Shown piece by piece: positions 1 to 12,229 of a stretch of 64,000 nt of DNA. This DNA is from Sorghum bicolor (Eukaryota > Streptophyta > Magnoliopsida > Poales > Poaceae). Within the stretch, counting starts at the first letter, position 1; each line of letters opens with the position of its first letter. The stretch covers positions 21,024,658 to 21,088,657 of the forward strand of contig NC_012871.2 in the NCBI RefSeq assembly GCF_000003195.3, written 5' to 3'. Position numbers and translations under genes: made by a program. The notes beneath the pieces are model-generated. The model saw only the letters and a program-made list of their open reading frames with translations, was not told the origin of the DNA and did no database searches.

Positions 1-93
1 TATTCATTTTATTAGTGGGCAGTTTTTATACTATACTTTTGGCACCATGCTAGGGATGACAACTTAGCTTAACTGGTGTTAGAAGTGTCAACA
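1..93 (+). repeat. 3' end of element A 5' LTR
   Basis: These 93 bases repeat the last bases of the 3' LTR near 9930-10022 and end in GTGTCAACA. The rest of the 5' LTR is outside the window. Confidence 0.85.
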
Positions 94-101
94 AGCATTT
101 C

Positions 102-118
102 TAGCGTCATTGCCGGGG
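102..118 (+). other. Primer-binding site of element A (tRNA-Asp type, decayed)
   Basis: It lies 8 bases after the LTR end. Compared with the intact site of elements B and C (TGGCGCCGTTGCCGGGG, complementary to the 3' end of plant tRNA-Asp) it has three transitions, all G to A or C to T, as expected from deamination of methylated cytosines. Confidence 0.8.
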
Positions 119-332
119 AAGGAATAAACTTTTTGAGAAAAATTGCCTAAACAGATACTTAATAAATGAGTGATAGTTTGCTAGTCACCTCTACTTGGCA
201 GGTTTACCCCTGTTTGTTTTTTTTTGTGTTTATATTTTATACAGGGTAATAGCAAGATTGAAACTGATTCACACAACTCTTCATTTGAATCGGATCAATC
301 AAGAAGGAAGCTTGTTACTAGTACTTGAAGCT

Positions 333-2300
333 ATGGCTAAAAAGACCTTGTTGGAGTTCGCTACTCCAACAGTGGAGAACATCTGCACTGGTCCAGTACT
401 AGAAATAGAAAATCTTGAGTTTGAGCTCAAGCCAAGCCTCATCAACATGGTACAAGCTGTCCAATTTAGTGGAAAGGTACATAAAGATGCAAGTGGACAT
501 CAGCAAGACTTCATAGAGATCAGAAACACCATCGCCATAGAAAGAGTTAATCAAGATATCATACTACTTCACCTCTTTCCATTCTCGCTAATGGGAAGAG
601 CGAAGCAGTGTTTTATTATAACAAATAAGATATCAACACATGGGCAAAATGTTCCAAGGCCTTTCTAGCAAAATTCCTCCTAATAGGCAAGATCAATGCC
701 TTGAGAGGAAAGATTACCAATTTCCAACAGCAGAAGATAGAAACCACTTCAGAAGCATGAGAGCGTTTGCAAGGATATATTCAAGATTGTCCTCATCATG
801 GAATGGAAGAATGGTTACTCATGCAAGGCTTTTATCATAGATTAAACTAAAAGATGCGTGAGCAGCTAGATGCCACCGCTGAAGGATCGTTCTTATCACT
901 TACTCTTAGGAAAGCTAAGAAACTTATGGAGAAGATATCAAATAATCAAAGCTGGTCCCAAGACAAGGGTGAAAAAGCAATTGAAGAAGTAAATGCATTG
1001 TCTACCAAGATGGATGATCTGCTCCACTAGCTAGACTAGAGGGCCAAGTACAAGGAAGATCAGAGGGCAATTGAAGTAATATATAAGCAAGACTTAAGCC
1101 CCACCATCAGGAAAGTTCCACATCAACCAAATTGGAGACAACATCAAAATGGCCAAGGTATGAATTCAGGTAATTTTACAAAGCAACCTTCTTTAAGAGA
1201 ATTAGTTATGTAGCAATCTAAAATCAATCTAGAGATTACAGCTAGGCTTGCTATTAATGATAAAACCTTGGAAGATATAATTAATAAAATGGATAGTTTC
1301 TCATCTACCATTAATGACCAACTTGAGTATAGTAAAAAGATAGAAGCAAAGAAAGCATAGTTGGCTGCTGCATTGCCTGTTGCCACTAACCCTGAGAAGG
1401 TAAAAAGATTATCACTACAAGAAGAGAGAGTTCTACCAAAGATCCTCCCTATCCAAAAGGTAACAAAAGGTCAGTGGTGATACCATCAACATTACCAATA
1501 ATGGTAGAAAAAGAGAAGAACATTCGTGAAGAAGTACTACCAGAACCAGTCCAAGACTAGGAGATGAGACAAGATTTTCAAGACACCAACTATATCTACC
1601 ATTTCCTCATTGGAATAGAAGACCACAACACATAGATGAGCAGTTTGGTAAGTTCATGGAGATAATTCAAAAATTATATGTCAATATACCTCTGATGGAT
1701 GCCATACAGATCCCTACATATGAAAAGTACATCAGAGACATTCTTAACAAGAAGAGACCACTGCCATCCACTAAAATGATCAAGCTCACAGAAGAGTGCA
1801 GTGCGGCCATCCTTAACAAGTTACCAGAAAATAAAAATGATCTAGGATGTGTGACCATTGAATGTACAATTGGAGATCAAAATTTCAACCATGCACTCTG
1901 TGACCTTGGAGCAAGTGTCAGTGTTATGCCCACTGCTGTTTACTACAAGCTCAATCACACTGCACTTGAGCCAACATCAATGTGTCTTCAGCTGGCTGAT
2001 CAATCAGTCCAATATCCATTGGGCATCGTCGAAAATGTTCCAGTCAAGATAAGAGAACTCTTTTTTGCTAGTAGACTTTGTGGTGCTAGATATGCATCTA
2101 GAATCAAAAGTGTCACTCATTCTTGGGAGACCATTTTTGAGCACCACCAATGCACACATTGATGTCGGGAAAGGATCTATCGAATTCACCATCAACGGAC
2201 AAGAAGAGTAGTTCACATTCAAGTCAAAATAAGAACTCAACTCTTCTACGAAGATGGTAGATCAAGACAAGACAGAAGAATCACCAGAGTCACCCAACTC
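333..2300 (+). pseudogene. Gag-protease pseudogene of element A
   Basis: The ATG at 333 opens a Gag that aligns by eye with those of B and C: an N-terminal KFSAPT-like stretch, a LINMVQ-QFSGKAHEDASAH-like block and the LRLFPFSL block that marks the plant retrotransposon Gag core. The frame shifts near 640 and is later broken by stops, for example near 786, 847 and 1027. A retropepsin-like domain is readable at 1656-2160, with CDLGAS where the catalytic D-T/S-G would sit, then LQLADQS and PLGIVENVPVKI; the frame is lost again before the LGRPFL motif seen in B. Gag would package the element RNA and the protease would process Gag. It is clearly dead. Confidence 0.8.
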
Positions 2301-3484
2301 TAGGATCATCAGTAGAATAAATAATTTAGAAGGTCCAGTTCGGAGGACTTTAAAAACTTTGAACCCTCGTCGAAAGGTAACTTGGTATTTACCCACATTT
2401 TTCAATTCATAGTCATATTTACTTTACAATATTGCATTATAAAATTCAATGCCCTATATAAATATTTTTTCTGATGTGTAACAACCTATTAAAAATATTT
2501 ATTGTGGTGGCATAAAAAATTGATTTAGTTCATATATTTATTCTTGTTTTAATTCGGCAACGGATCTAGTGCAAACTTATCTCTCATGCAAACTGTGCAA
2601 ACTCTAATCTAGACCGCAGGATGTTGATCTAAGGGGACGCATGAGAGAGGTGGAAGGAGGGATTTGTAAAAGTGTGATTAAGAGTGGGTGATTAAGTGCA
2701 AAATTACCCAATCTCTCCGTGCCCCTTGGATCAACATCCTGTGGTCCAGATTAGAGTTTGCACAGTTTGCACGGAAGTTGAGTTTACTAGATCAGTTGCC
2801 TTTTAATTCCTGCATTATATTTATATGTACTGTATTTCATACATGGTGGGCTCACCACCATGGGTCCCACATGTCATAGACTCCACCTCACATACATCAC
2901 ATCATATTATTTCATCCACTTCCACTCACCTCCACTCACTTTCTCATTTCCACCGGCCAAACCCACCAACCATTCTTTTCCTTTGCTTAAGCATGAAGCC
3001 AAGATGATGCCACAAAAATCTGAGTGGGAGAGGGGCCAGCACATGGGCGACCGCCCACCCCCTTGGGCGCCCGCCCGGCGACCTCCTCCTCTATAAAAGC
3101 CCTTCCTCCCTTCACGTCCATACACCACACACAACCAATTTGAGTAGCCAACCACCTTGCTCTTGGCCTCCATTTGTCCAGAGAGAGTTTGGGAGAGAAG
3201 GAGAGGGTAGGAAGAGTAGTGAAATGAGTGAGAAGTAAGGAGAGTGAGCAAGAGCTCAAGAGTTAGTGTTGAGAGGGGTAGTGCTGCAAGAATCTCAGAA
3301 AAATAGTGGAATTGCTGTTCAAATAGGGGTTAAGAATTCTAAAATTGAGGAGAGGTTCTGTCGAAATCAAAACTAGAAACTATAAATAATATTGAAAGAA
3401 CGACTAACCTCCAGACAGCTAACCACTAACCCTTGACTAACCCCCTGCACTAGTATTGTTGTCGTTTTTGAGCATTTGTTGTAG
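2301..3484 (+). other. Spacer and leader between Gag-protease and ORF2 of element A
   Basis: No coding region is supported. It starts with the decayed end of the Gag-protease gene, runs through AT-rich sequence and contains a GC-rich promoter-like block at 3041-3098, followed by an untranslated stretch leading to ORF2. The same order exists in element B at 43704-44572. Confidence 0.6.
3041..3098 (+). promoter_or_regulatory. Putative internal promoter of element A ORF2
   Basis: A GC-rich block with two near-palindromes (GGGCGACCGCCC and GGGCGCCCGCCC) is followed about 20 bases later by a good TATA box, CTATAAAAGCC (TATAAAA at 3092-3098). The same arrangement lies upstream of ORF2 in element B (44012-44068), and the GC block also occurs in the U3 of the LTRs. 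Transcription from here would give a separate ORF2 message. This is an inference from motifs. Confidence 0.5.
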
Positions 3485-5072
3485 GATGAAGAGCTAGGCC
3501 AAAGGAATCACCAACAAGGTCACGGCTAGGAGCACAAGGAGCTCATCCCGATATGCTTCATCAAGGGTCGGCTCTGACATGAGCACTGATCCTCTCGCCG
3601 TCCCTCAGCCGGCATCCTCTTCTGCTGCACCAAAAAGAATTCTCCTCACGACATCTCACCTTGCCCTAAGAGATTCTAGAGAGAATAACATCTACAACAA
3701 GCTGAAGAATAGAAGCTTCGTACATATGCCAGTCCTCGATGAGGTATTCCTCTGTGAAGCAGGTATGGCCATTGAACATGATACCATCTTTTAGTTTGTT
3801 GGATGGAGTTCTTTCACAACCATAACTGAGTTAGGGTCTAAGCTTTTAACTATAGAATTTATCTGCACTCTATAACTCATAGAAATAGGAATTTGTTTTA
3901 GATTGTTTACCCAAGAATTTTGTTTCACATGGAGAAACCTTAGTGATCTTTTAGGCTTCCTTCCAAACACATGCATAGACATAGATGAAGCCTTAAAACA
4001 TTATGGCACCCATAAATTTTGGACTAATATTTCTAAAGAGCCTTTCTTTCATGGCAACCGAACTAGAGACATAGAGCACCCCACACTTAGGTTCTTGCAT
4101 AAGTGGTTGGGAACAACTTTCATCCCCTGGGATGACGCTAGCAAAATAAGAGTCATAGATTTACAGCTGATATATGCAGTAGTAAAGAAAATTAGAGTGT
4201 CACCTATGCATGCTTCAGTAGATCACTGGTTAAGTATTCCTGATTACAAAGTAGGGGATATAGCTATTTACTCCATTGTTACTCGTTTAGCCATTAAGCT
4301 CAAAATAATTGCTGCTTCTTTAGATTTCATTGATACACATAGACAATTTTATGGATATGAACACTTTAATCATGCTCACATAGTAAAAAGAATAAAAAGA
4401 GAATTATTTGTCACCTATGGTGAGGCCAAGCTCTGGTTACCTAACCTAGAGATGGCATTGTATTCTATCCAGACATTGCACATTGAATTGCAGGCTAGAC
4501 CAGTGAACAGAAGAGGAGTAGCCCCTGAAGGAGCACCTTAGAGGACAACCTCTCAGAGATTCACACGTCAGCATGAGCCTGTTTGGCTCGGAGCTAATCT
4601 TGCTCGGGAGGAGCCAACACATACCAGTTATAATGATTGGCAAGCTTGCCAGCGTCATATACTGAACCCCGGGGTGTATCCTCCATACCATCCAGTCTAT
4701 CAACCATATGGGTACTATCAGCCGCCACCATTTGTCCCTACTAGGGAAGGAACTTTAGGCGAAGCACTAAGGCATTCATTTGGTACCTATGGTATGAGGA
4801 TGGAAGAAAAAGAACCAAGAGATGACTTTGAGCAAGGACGCAGGTATGATGCTACTGGGTTCTTTTATACCTAGCAGCATTATAATGAACAGATGGCTTT
4901 CCAAAACTACGTCAACACTTCTCTTGCTCATAATGAGCAGGCTTGGAATGAGCAGCGCCAGTGGAATCAAAACATCACTCAAATTTGGCCACCATTAGAG
5001 AAGGACAAGACCAAGTCAACAACACTTTAAATGACATCTTCACGTTCCTGCAAATCCTGAAAGAAGACTAGC
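3485..5072 (+). pseudogene. ORF2 pseudogene of element A (Athila ORF1-like)
   Basis: Homologous along its length to the intact 527-residue ORF2 of element B. Readable pieces are 3579-3794, 3903-4541 and 4674-4874. Shared landmarks are an L-FLPNTCIDID-like block, the motif DIEHPTLRFLHKWLG, a VIDLQLIYA block, DHWLSIPDY and a C-terminal tail rich in Gln, Tyr and Pro. An early stop sits just after the ATG region (TAG near 3493) and further stops follow. The function of this protein is unknown; the best family guess is the plant Athila ORF-1 family, made from memory of motifs and not searched. It is not a reverse transcriptase or integrase. Confidence 0.65.
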
Positions 5073-5083
5073 TTGGGGGAGGA
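5069..5083 (+). other. Polypurine-tract-like copy after ORF2 of element A
   Basis: AGCTTGGGGGAG occurs directly after the ORF2 stop and repeats the core of the true tract at 7299-7312. Element B has the same extra copy after ORF2 (42089-42105), and C has one at 52680-52692. Confidence 0.55.
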
Positions 5084-5743
5084 CCCCAGTTATCAAGGTA
5101 AGTTCTCTTTCTCTTCATTTCAATTTATTTGCTTTCTTTATTTTGCATGTACAAACTTAGAAAACTAAATATTTATTGTTTAATTTAAAGTTTGAGTTTG
5201 TTTAAGAAAATGAAAACCAAATAAAAAGAGTGTGTAAAATAAGTTTGCTTTATTCTCCTATTAAGTTTTCTATAAATAAAATATGTAGAGATGAAGAATG
5301 CATGATGGATGATGAATAGTTGCTTTGTCATAATTCTTTTCAAGTACCTAGCTTTAAATTTAAGTTCTCCCAAGGATTGGATACACTGTTAGACAACTGA
5401 ATTTACTCTACTCTTTAAATCTATGGGAGCATATGCTTAAACTAAGTCTAGATAGTTGATGGACATGATAGGATATAGTATGAGTTGTTGTTTATTATGT
5501 TCCAAGTGCTACTAAATTCTGGAGATTTGTTTGCGAAAAATTAAAATGATGAGTTCTATGTATGACAGAGAGTATAGAATTCCTACCACAGCCTATTTAT
5601 TTAGAATAGGAAGCCTCCACATATTTGTAGGGCTTGTGTTTGCTCGAGCTGTGTTGACCCTTAGGAACTCATCATATTGCTAATCCAGGTATCACGCACA
5701 CTCATGTTCACCCTTTTACTGCTTCTACTCTAGAAGTACGCAT

Positions 5744-5744
<1 letters not shown>

Positions 5745-5810
<66 letters not shown>

Positions 5811-6466
5811 CGTTTGTACCTATTTAAAAATGTTCCACTCTTACACTGAGAGTGAACACAAAAAATATTTCCCTTGTTCAATTGCTAGCCATATATAACT
5901 CTTATAAAGCTAAACCCCACTAGGTAAATTCTCTCTTCATGAACATCATTCCCCACTAAGTGACTCACTAAATATTCTATCTCTCCATGCAAGGTGTCCA
6001 CATCATTCCCCACTAAGTCCATGTCATCCCATGTTAATTACAAAAAATGACCATGTCATCTATATCATGTTACATACTTTAAATCTTTAATCTATTAACA
6101 TACAAGTCATGTACATACACTATTTGTTTCATCGCCAATTAATTTCTCTATAATGTAACCAAATATTAGTTTTTGTTCTATTAGCTTAGCAAAATTTTTA
6201 CTAGATCTAATACAATAAAATACATGCAAGTCAAATTCATATATATACATACATAATAGACCAATTAATTCTTCTATAATGTAACCAAATATTATTTTTT
6301 ATTCTATTAGCTTAGTAATTTTTCACTAGATATAATACAATAAAATACATGGAAGTCAAATTCATATGTATACATACATAATAGACTGAATACCATATAG
6401 TAATGCTATACATATAATGATTTATTTTAAGAAAATCCCGCAGCAACGCGCGGGGAAATCACCTAG
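5745..6466 (+). mobile_element. Non-autonomous Helitron (5' end approximate)
   Basis: The 3' end has the Helitron signature: a hairpin with a CCCGC/GCGGG stem (6437-6441 with 6450-6454), an 8-base spacer, then CTAG at 6463-6466 followed by T. There is no coding capacity. The 5' TC end could not be fixed because an AT microsatellite sits at the likely junction. Within the body, two related stretches repeat the AATTAATTTCTCTATAATG and ACTAGAT-AATACAATAAAATAC blocks (6136-6235 and 6263-6365). Flanking sequence belongs to element A. Confidence 0.5.
5747..5808. repeat. AT dinucleotide microsatellite
   Basis: About 30 uninterrupted AT units, at the left edge of the Helitron. Confidence 0.95.
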
Positions 6467-7290
6467 TTTACCTCAAGTTCAATGCTCCAAGTTTCATTTT
6501 TCATTCCTCTACAAAATTTTCAAAAAGGAAGTTATTGGGCTGCAAGAAAAATAATGGACAAAAGTCCCATGTAAAAAAAGGAGAGATAAAGAAAGATTTA
6601 TAAGCCTAAGTTTATTATCAAGTTTTCAATTTCAAGATTAGAGGAACCATCTTCCAAATAAAGGAGCATCTATATATTATTTTTGCACCCCTTCTCCTTC
6701 CACAAATATTCTTTAGTTTAGCATCTATATATAAAACCACACATGCACAAACCGGTTGGTTATGTGGTGAGTTCATTTGGATCCATGGTTCAATCAGACT
6801 CAATGCATTAGTTATCTCCACACCTATGAGCCCCACATAAGCTTTCTTAGATTTAGGGTGAGAGAGAGTGAAGGCTGTATAAAATGCCTTGTGCTACAAA
6901 TACTACATATCTTGAGAGCAAGAGAGAAGGCATCACTCCTTTCAATGCCTTAGAGAGGATCCAAAAATACCACATATTGAGAGACTTGAAAGGGTCATAC
7001 TAAAGAACTCTGAGTTTTATTTTAAATATTATAAAAACTCTAGGACAAAGGTGGAACAATAGAGCATGAGACAATAGTGCTTGGTTTAATTGTTCTATCT
7101 TTCAACTGCTCAAGACCTAAGTATAGGTAAAAGTCTCATGATTGGAAGAAACATGAGTAAGTTTGGAAGTTATGATAGTCCACTCTAGTTTGGGGATGAG
7201 TTTTTATTTAAATCATGTGTATTTGTAAAGTGTGAAAGCATTGTAGCAACTCCTGATCCATCACTTGTAGCTATTTGCTCAAGGACGAGC

Positions 7291-7312
7291 AAAAGGTAAG
7301 CTTGGGGGAGTT
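7291..7312 (+). other. Polypurine tract of element A
   Basis: The purine-rich AAAAGGTAAGCTTGGGGGAG ends directly before the TG of the 3' LTR, where plus-strand DNA synthesis starts. The same tract adjoins the LTRs of B and C. Confidence 0.8.
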
Positions 7313-10022
7313 TGTTGACGGTTGTTAACCATTAAAATTATATGTCAACCAAAGAGAAGAAAGGGGATAAAAACTGAACATCATCATAGACTTAGGGTTT
7401 TCACTGACAATTTCCATGAGTTTTGGTGAATGTCTATTTTTGCATGGGGGTTATCAGAAAATAACCAAAAGAGGCCCACATGTTAGATTTACATAGAGAG
7501 AATGCATGAACTACAACTCAAGAATACTCTAGAAGACTCGGGAAGACAACCCCCCAAAGTAGGGGGCTCACTTGCCATAGAGCAGGGGCGAGCGCCTAGG
7601 GGGGCAGGGGCGACTGCCCGGGGGTATGAACCAATCAGGTTCCACCTCACGGATCCTGCTGTTGATATTTGGTAACGCAATTAGAAAATGATCCGCAAGC
7701 GCATGGATATCGGTGAGCATTTCACCCGGGAGGTTTTCCAGAGTTATCGTATTTATATTTTTACCACTGGGAGAAAGGGTGCATCTGACTAACCAAATCT
7801 ATTGCTACTATCCCTTTAGGCTACAAAGAATGTTTCTCGATGTGAGCGATGTATAGAGAAGACTGCAACCGTAGTCTCGTTCTAACCTTGGTAAGGATGA
7901 TCTACTGTTCTATTGGGGAGGCTCACGGAATCTAGACAACACAAAGGATGTTCGACCCGCACCTATAAACCTACCCGTCCTGCTAACAAGATATGGGATA
8001 CAAAGGTAACTCAGAAATGTCACGTTCCTCGCTACTACCACGGTCCAGCTAGTCAGGGGTATCTATGAGTACCCTAGCCTAAACACCACGTTTACGCCAG
8101 CAATGATTACTCTAATACTCAACCGGAAGAGGATTAAAGTAAACTCATAAACCAAAGAACAATAAAACAAGAACTTACTAGAATTAGAAGTCAAATTACT
8201 GAAGAATCTTAGAAGCAAGCCTCGGGTTAGGAGACTTGATCCCGCAGGTACAACTCGGAGTAGACACCGACAGGCCGGCCTTCCTCCGATCTACACCTCC
8301 ACTCTATCTCTCTCAATCTAGTAGAAACTAGAAGATCTATTTCTACTTACATTGGTTGCTAAGCCTAAAAAGAAATATTATTTAGAGAAGAGGTTTTCCT
8401 TTGAGGGCACCCCTCAATCTCTATGATAATTTCTTGTCTCCTCCAGGGGCCAGGGGGGTCTCCTTATATAGTCCTCCTCCTCTATGCGTTTTTGGGTCGG
8501 TAGGCGATGTGGTACTATGTTTTTCTTGATCCAATAGGTCGGTGGAACATCCCGTGCAAAGAGAGTCCTGAACAGGATCCAGCAGGGGGCGGGCGCCCTG
8601 GGCCTGGCCTCTTTCGGCCTCCGCTTCCTTCCCGTGGCTTCTGGAGTCTTCTAGATGGTAGAAAATTGCGCGGTGCGTTGATATCTCTATGTAATACCGA
8701 CATGTGGGCCTTTCTTCCTTATTTCCTGATAACCCCCTGCAGAAATAGACAAACACCAAAACTCCTGGAATTCTGTCAGATAAAACCCTAAGTCTAGATG
8801 TTGATTTCATTTTGATCCTTTTCTTTGTTTATTTGATAATTAAATTTGATAATTAAGGACCGTCAACACCTGCCTCCACCGCCTTTGAGGAGTAATCTTG
8901 ACCATCAATCAAGGTCGGTTTGATCTGAGGGCTATGGTGCTTCCTAGGGGGCTATAAATACAACCCTGACCCCCCTAGAGGAGAGCTTAGATATGAGATG
9001 AGAGATTAAGAAAAATAGAATTATTTTTATTCTCCTTTGAGAATTAGAGGTAGTCATTAGAGCTAGGGATTAGAGATAGATTAGCTACTCCTAATCTTCA
9101 TCTTCTACATAGGATTAGACTAGATAGAGGAAGAGTAGGGCGCCTGTGCTCGGAATTTCTAGATCTTTATCATCAAAGATTGGGATTATCTTTTATCTTT
9201 CTTTTAACTTTATTCTAAATATCATTATGTTTCTATTTATTATGTTCTAGTTTATTCTAGTTCTACATTTGATATAGTTATGATTGATAATGAGTTTATG
9301 TATATGTTTGCAAAGCGCATAGCTCTCTTCGCGGGAGGGTTAGGTGATAGATGTCATGTAAGCATGGTACTTAGATGTCGTTTATCTGCAATTACACACT
9401 ATTGGCCGAGTCACATGGTAGATCACAGAAGTGACAGTTCCGTTGAGTCCTTTGAATTCCATCCCCCGTTGGTAGGATAGGTAGAACCGTAGTTGCGTAG
9501 GAAGTCCAACTCTATCTTGGCTTTTTATAGCAATGTTCCTTATACATAAATGAAGAGTCTTTTGTGCTATATATGACAGTATAGCATTAGAGTAGATGAA
9601 TGACTTGATAAATTAGAACTACTTAGAATTTTGTTTCTCTTGAACTAATCAGATGTCTACCTACTATTAAGCTGAGTAGTCTATATCTAATCTCTATGTG
9701 ATTTATCCCCTGGGCTTTTATACTTTACATCATTTATCTATCATGGTTTACCTTCCTATCAAGTATGTGACTAAGCAACTCAATCACTCATAAGTAGTCA
9801 TGTTTTGCAAGTTGATCTCATTGTTTAAGTCCTTAGTTTTTTCCCTTGAGCTAAATATAAATAATGATACCTGGAATACTTCCCGATGAAGTGCTACAAT
9901 GGTATTTAATTTGTACGCTTGAGGATCCTATATTCATTTTATTAGTGGGTAGTTTTTATACCACACTTCTGGCTCCATGCTAGGGATACAACTTAGCTTA
10001 AGTGGTGTTAGAAGTGTCAACA
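7313..10022 (+). repeat. 3' LTR of element A, split by a solo LTR
   Basis: It starts TGTTGACGG after the polypurine tract and ends GTGTCAACA at 10022. Removing the 1209-bp insertion and its 5-bp duplication leaves about 1496 bp, close to the 1514-bp LTR of element B, to which it is related. A TATA-like block and GC-rich module lie near 7582-7624. Confidence 0.85.
7660..8868 (-). mobile_element. Solo LTR (1209 bp) inserted in element A 3' LTR
   Basis: It reads TGTTGATATT... on the plus strand and ends CCGTCAACA. It is flanked by a perfect 5-bp duplication CCTGC (7655-7659 and 8869-8873). No internal region remains, so a full element inserted here and was removed by recombination between its LTRs. 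Orientation (by the CCAGGGG/TATA block near 8440-8475) is opposite to element A. It belongs to the same LTR superfamily as A, B and C (shared GC-rich module near 8585-8600 and terminal ACCGTCAACA) but is a distinct, shorter subfamily. Confidence 0.9.
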
Positions 10023-10090
10023 AACATGTAGATATTATTTAAGTAATTTGCCAAGTTAATTCTCTTAAAAGGGAACTCTCTAACCTTAAA

Positions 10091-10318
10091 CTATGTTATA
10101 TTTTTTGTTTTCAGAAATTGTTTTTCATACCAAACAAATGTTAAAACACCGAAGTTTGATTCATTGATTTCTCTTAGGCTTAAGTGAGGTGCTAAGCGAG
10201 CTCGTAACACTGAGGGTGTTACACATCTTGACCTTCCAATATGCATAAATTGCACCATCAAAGTAAGGTGCCTTTTTGGTATTGTTGATATGAAGACTAA
10301 GAGCCATTTCTTCACCGA
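10091..10318 (-). pseudogene. Copia Gag N-terminal fragment
   Basis: Just downstream of the primer site the minus strand reads a Gag-like start containing APYFDG-IYAYWKVKM, which matches the conserved N-terminal motif of Ty1/copia Gag proteins (PYFDGTNYAYWK-type). The frame is soon lost. It supports the copia call and its orientation. Confidence 0.6.
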
Positions 10319-10350
10319 AGATTGTTAATCCTTAACCAAACGGTGCCTCG

Positions 10351-10362
10351 GCTTTGATACCA
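10351..10362 (-). other. Copia primer-binding site
   Basis: Minus strand TGGTATCAAAGC, one base different from the usual TGGTATCAGAGC complementary to the initiator tRNA-Met 3' end. It lies 2 bases beyond the LTR end. Confidence 0.75.
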
Positions 10363-10364
10363 CT

Positions 10365-12229
10365 TGTAAGCTCAACAAGTGTGTTAGCAAAATAAATGGC
10401 AAAGCAATTCTAGCACTAGCACACCTAAGCTATGCAAGCCATCTACACAAGTCTAGTATAAGGCTAAACACTAAACCACCACAACAAAGCACTACAAAAC
10501 TTAGTTACACTCCTAAACCAAGAAACTAAACTACACAAGCTACACAACTAAGCAAGGTAAGCAAGTGAGTAAAGGAGTGAGTGAAGATTCTTATACCAAC
10601 GTTGAAGAGTAGAGATATAAACAAGAATCAATCACAATTGCATCCATAAGATGAAATTCTCAGCAAGAGAAGACACATGATTTTTTACCGAGGTTCACTT
10701 GCTTCTCGGTAAGCTAGTCATCATTGTGGTGATACACCCACTTGACAGATCACGAGCTAATTGGCAATCCAAAGCCAAACCCTCAACAGCTATCGCACAT
10801 TCACTCACAAGATGGGGATCCTCCAAGCCACGAGCAATCCACTAGAGTAGTCAATTGCAATCTCCCACGAGAAGACTCAAGAATCCATTACAAATCAATT
10901 GGTGAGGCTCAAACAATCTTCAATCACAAGCTAAACACCTTTGCTGCTCAAAGTCGTCTAGGGTGAAAACACCCAAGAGTAACAAGAAATCCGTAGCAAA
11001 CTCAAAGCAATATACTTAAATCTCACTCAATCTTACTAGGATGAGCAATCAAGCAAGGAGATGAGTGGAGGGGATGTTCTTTAGCTTAAAGTATGCCTCA
11101 AGTATTCAGATGTGCAAGAGAGAGCTCCCCAAACATGGACACCTTCTATTTATAATGTTACCCTTATGGGCTAGCCGTTAGGTGCAAAATTGAGGGCATC
11201 AGACGCTCCGACACTTACCTGTCGGACGTGCCCCGACGTCCGATGCTCGCCTGCCATACGCGTTAGATCGCTGCCACGTGTCCTCAGTTAAATGTGACCC
11301 GTCGATCGCCAACTGTCACTTAAACGTTAATGATCTTTTGAAGCACGTGTCGGACGTGTCAAACGCTAAGTTTTGAACACGCCACCTTACACCGAACGCT
11401 ACTCAGAGAGTTCCATAAACTCTCTGGGATGCGTCAGACACGTCCGATGGTGTGGCATCACACGCACGCCAACGTCTAACACACATAACGTCGAAACAAC
11501 ACTGCTACAGAGCGAGTACCGGATGCACCGACGTGTGAGCGTTGGACGCTCTAATGCATAAACAAAATCTGCCTCACTACATTGTACTCGTTGGAGGCGG
11601 CCTCAACGTCCAACGCTGTCTGACTCAACATCCGACAAGTGTTTCTTAGCGAGAAACACTCACGTGACTTTCCCAAAACTTTCCTCCGGTGTAGTAGAAA
11701 ATAAGCATTTCATTTTTCCGAAAAGCGTCGAATCCTTTGCAAACCCCTCTCTACCCTAAGAACTCCACCTCCTTTGCAAATGTGCTAACACCAACAAGTG
11801 TACCACACCATATGCATGTGTGTTAGCATTTCACAAACTTTTTATTCAAAAGAGTTTTGTTAGCACTCTACTACTAGATCCTAATGCATATGCTCAAGAT
11901 GTTAACCTAGTAGCACTTGATTCATGAGATGACCGTGATTTTCTTTCTTGATAGTTGACTATCTATCCTAAATTTGGTCAATCATTTCTCTACTCATCTT
12001 ACATCGACAAAAACAAAAACCCTATGGTTATACCTTTGCCTTGAACTCTATGTCCATCACGTGCTTGATCTCCATGTCCAAGTTCCATCTCTTTGAGATC
12101 ATGTGGCCATCACTCTATGCCACTTTGCTCTTTCATCACTTGTGTTGCTATGCCTAGCTCAAATCACTTCAATACAATAGCATTAGCAACTTGGTATCAT
12201 TAATTACCAAAACCAAACTTGGACTTTCA
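10365..12229 (-). repeat. Copia LTR (1865 bp)
   Basis: Minus strand starts TGAAAGTCCAAG at 12229 and ends AGCTTACA at 10365. A TATA box (TATAAATAG on the minus strand) is at 11146-11154. The stretch 11190-11640 is rich in short GTCGGACGT / CGTCCGAC words. The outer end near 12229 is set by the TG...CA rule and is less certain. Confidence 0.6.
11146..11154 (-). promoter_or_regulatory. TATA box of copia LTR
   Basis: TATAAATAG on the minus strand, in the right part of the LTR to drive transcription towards the primer site. Confidence 0.5.

Larger units (their letters stand above)
5084..7290 (+). other. 3' noncoding internal region of element A
   Basis: No gene is seen. AT-rich sequence resembles the matching regions of B (40650-42080) and C (51020-52670), with shared blocks such as ACCCTTAGGA and the TGAG-TCCTA block near 5550. 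It is interrupted by a Helitron ending at 6466. Confidence 0.6.
1..10022 (+). mobile_element. Element A: decayed Athila-like LTR retrotransposon (5' end outside window)
   Basis: The order on the plus strand is LTR end (1-93), tRNA-Asp-type primer site, Gag-protease remnant, internal promoter, second ORF remnant, polypurine tract and 3' LTR (7313-10022). The LTR ends read TGTTGACGG...GTGTCAACA. It is the decayed relative of element B (39119-59442): both coding regions match B in order and in protein motifs, but A has stops and frameshifts throughout. No reverse transcriptase, RNase H or integrase motif is visible, so it was probably non-autonomous. A Helitron and a solo LTR lie inside it. Bases after the 3' LTR (AACAT, 10023-10027) would be one copy of its target duplication; the other lies outside the window. 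Confidence 0.85.
10023..12229 (-). mobile_element. Ty1/copia retrotransposon 5' part
   Basis: Minus strand: a 1865-bp LTR (12229 to 10365), a tRNA-initiator-Met-type primer site (10351-10362), then a Gag start running towards 10091. Element A begins at its left edge and seems to have inserted into the copia internal region, so the rest of this copia should continue to the left of A. Only its 5' LTR and about 340 bp of internal sequence are in the window. Confidence 0.7.

Noticed and set aside
2825..3259. Short ORFs around the element A internal promoter, both strands
   Set aside because: No conservation with element B at the protein level and they overlap the GC-rich promoter block.
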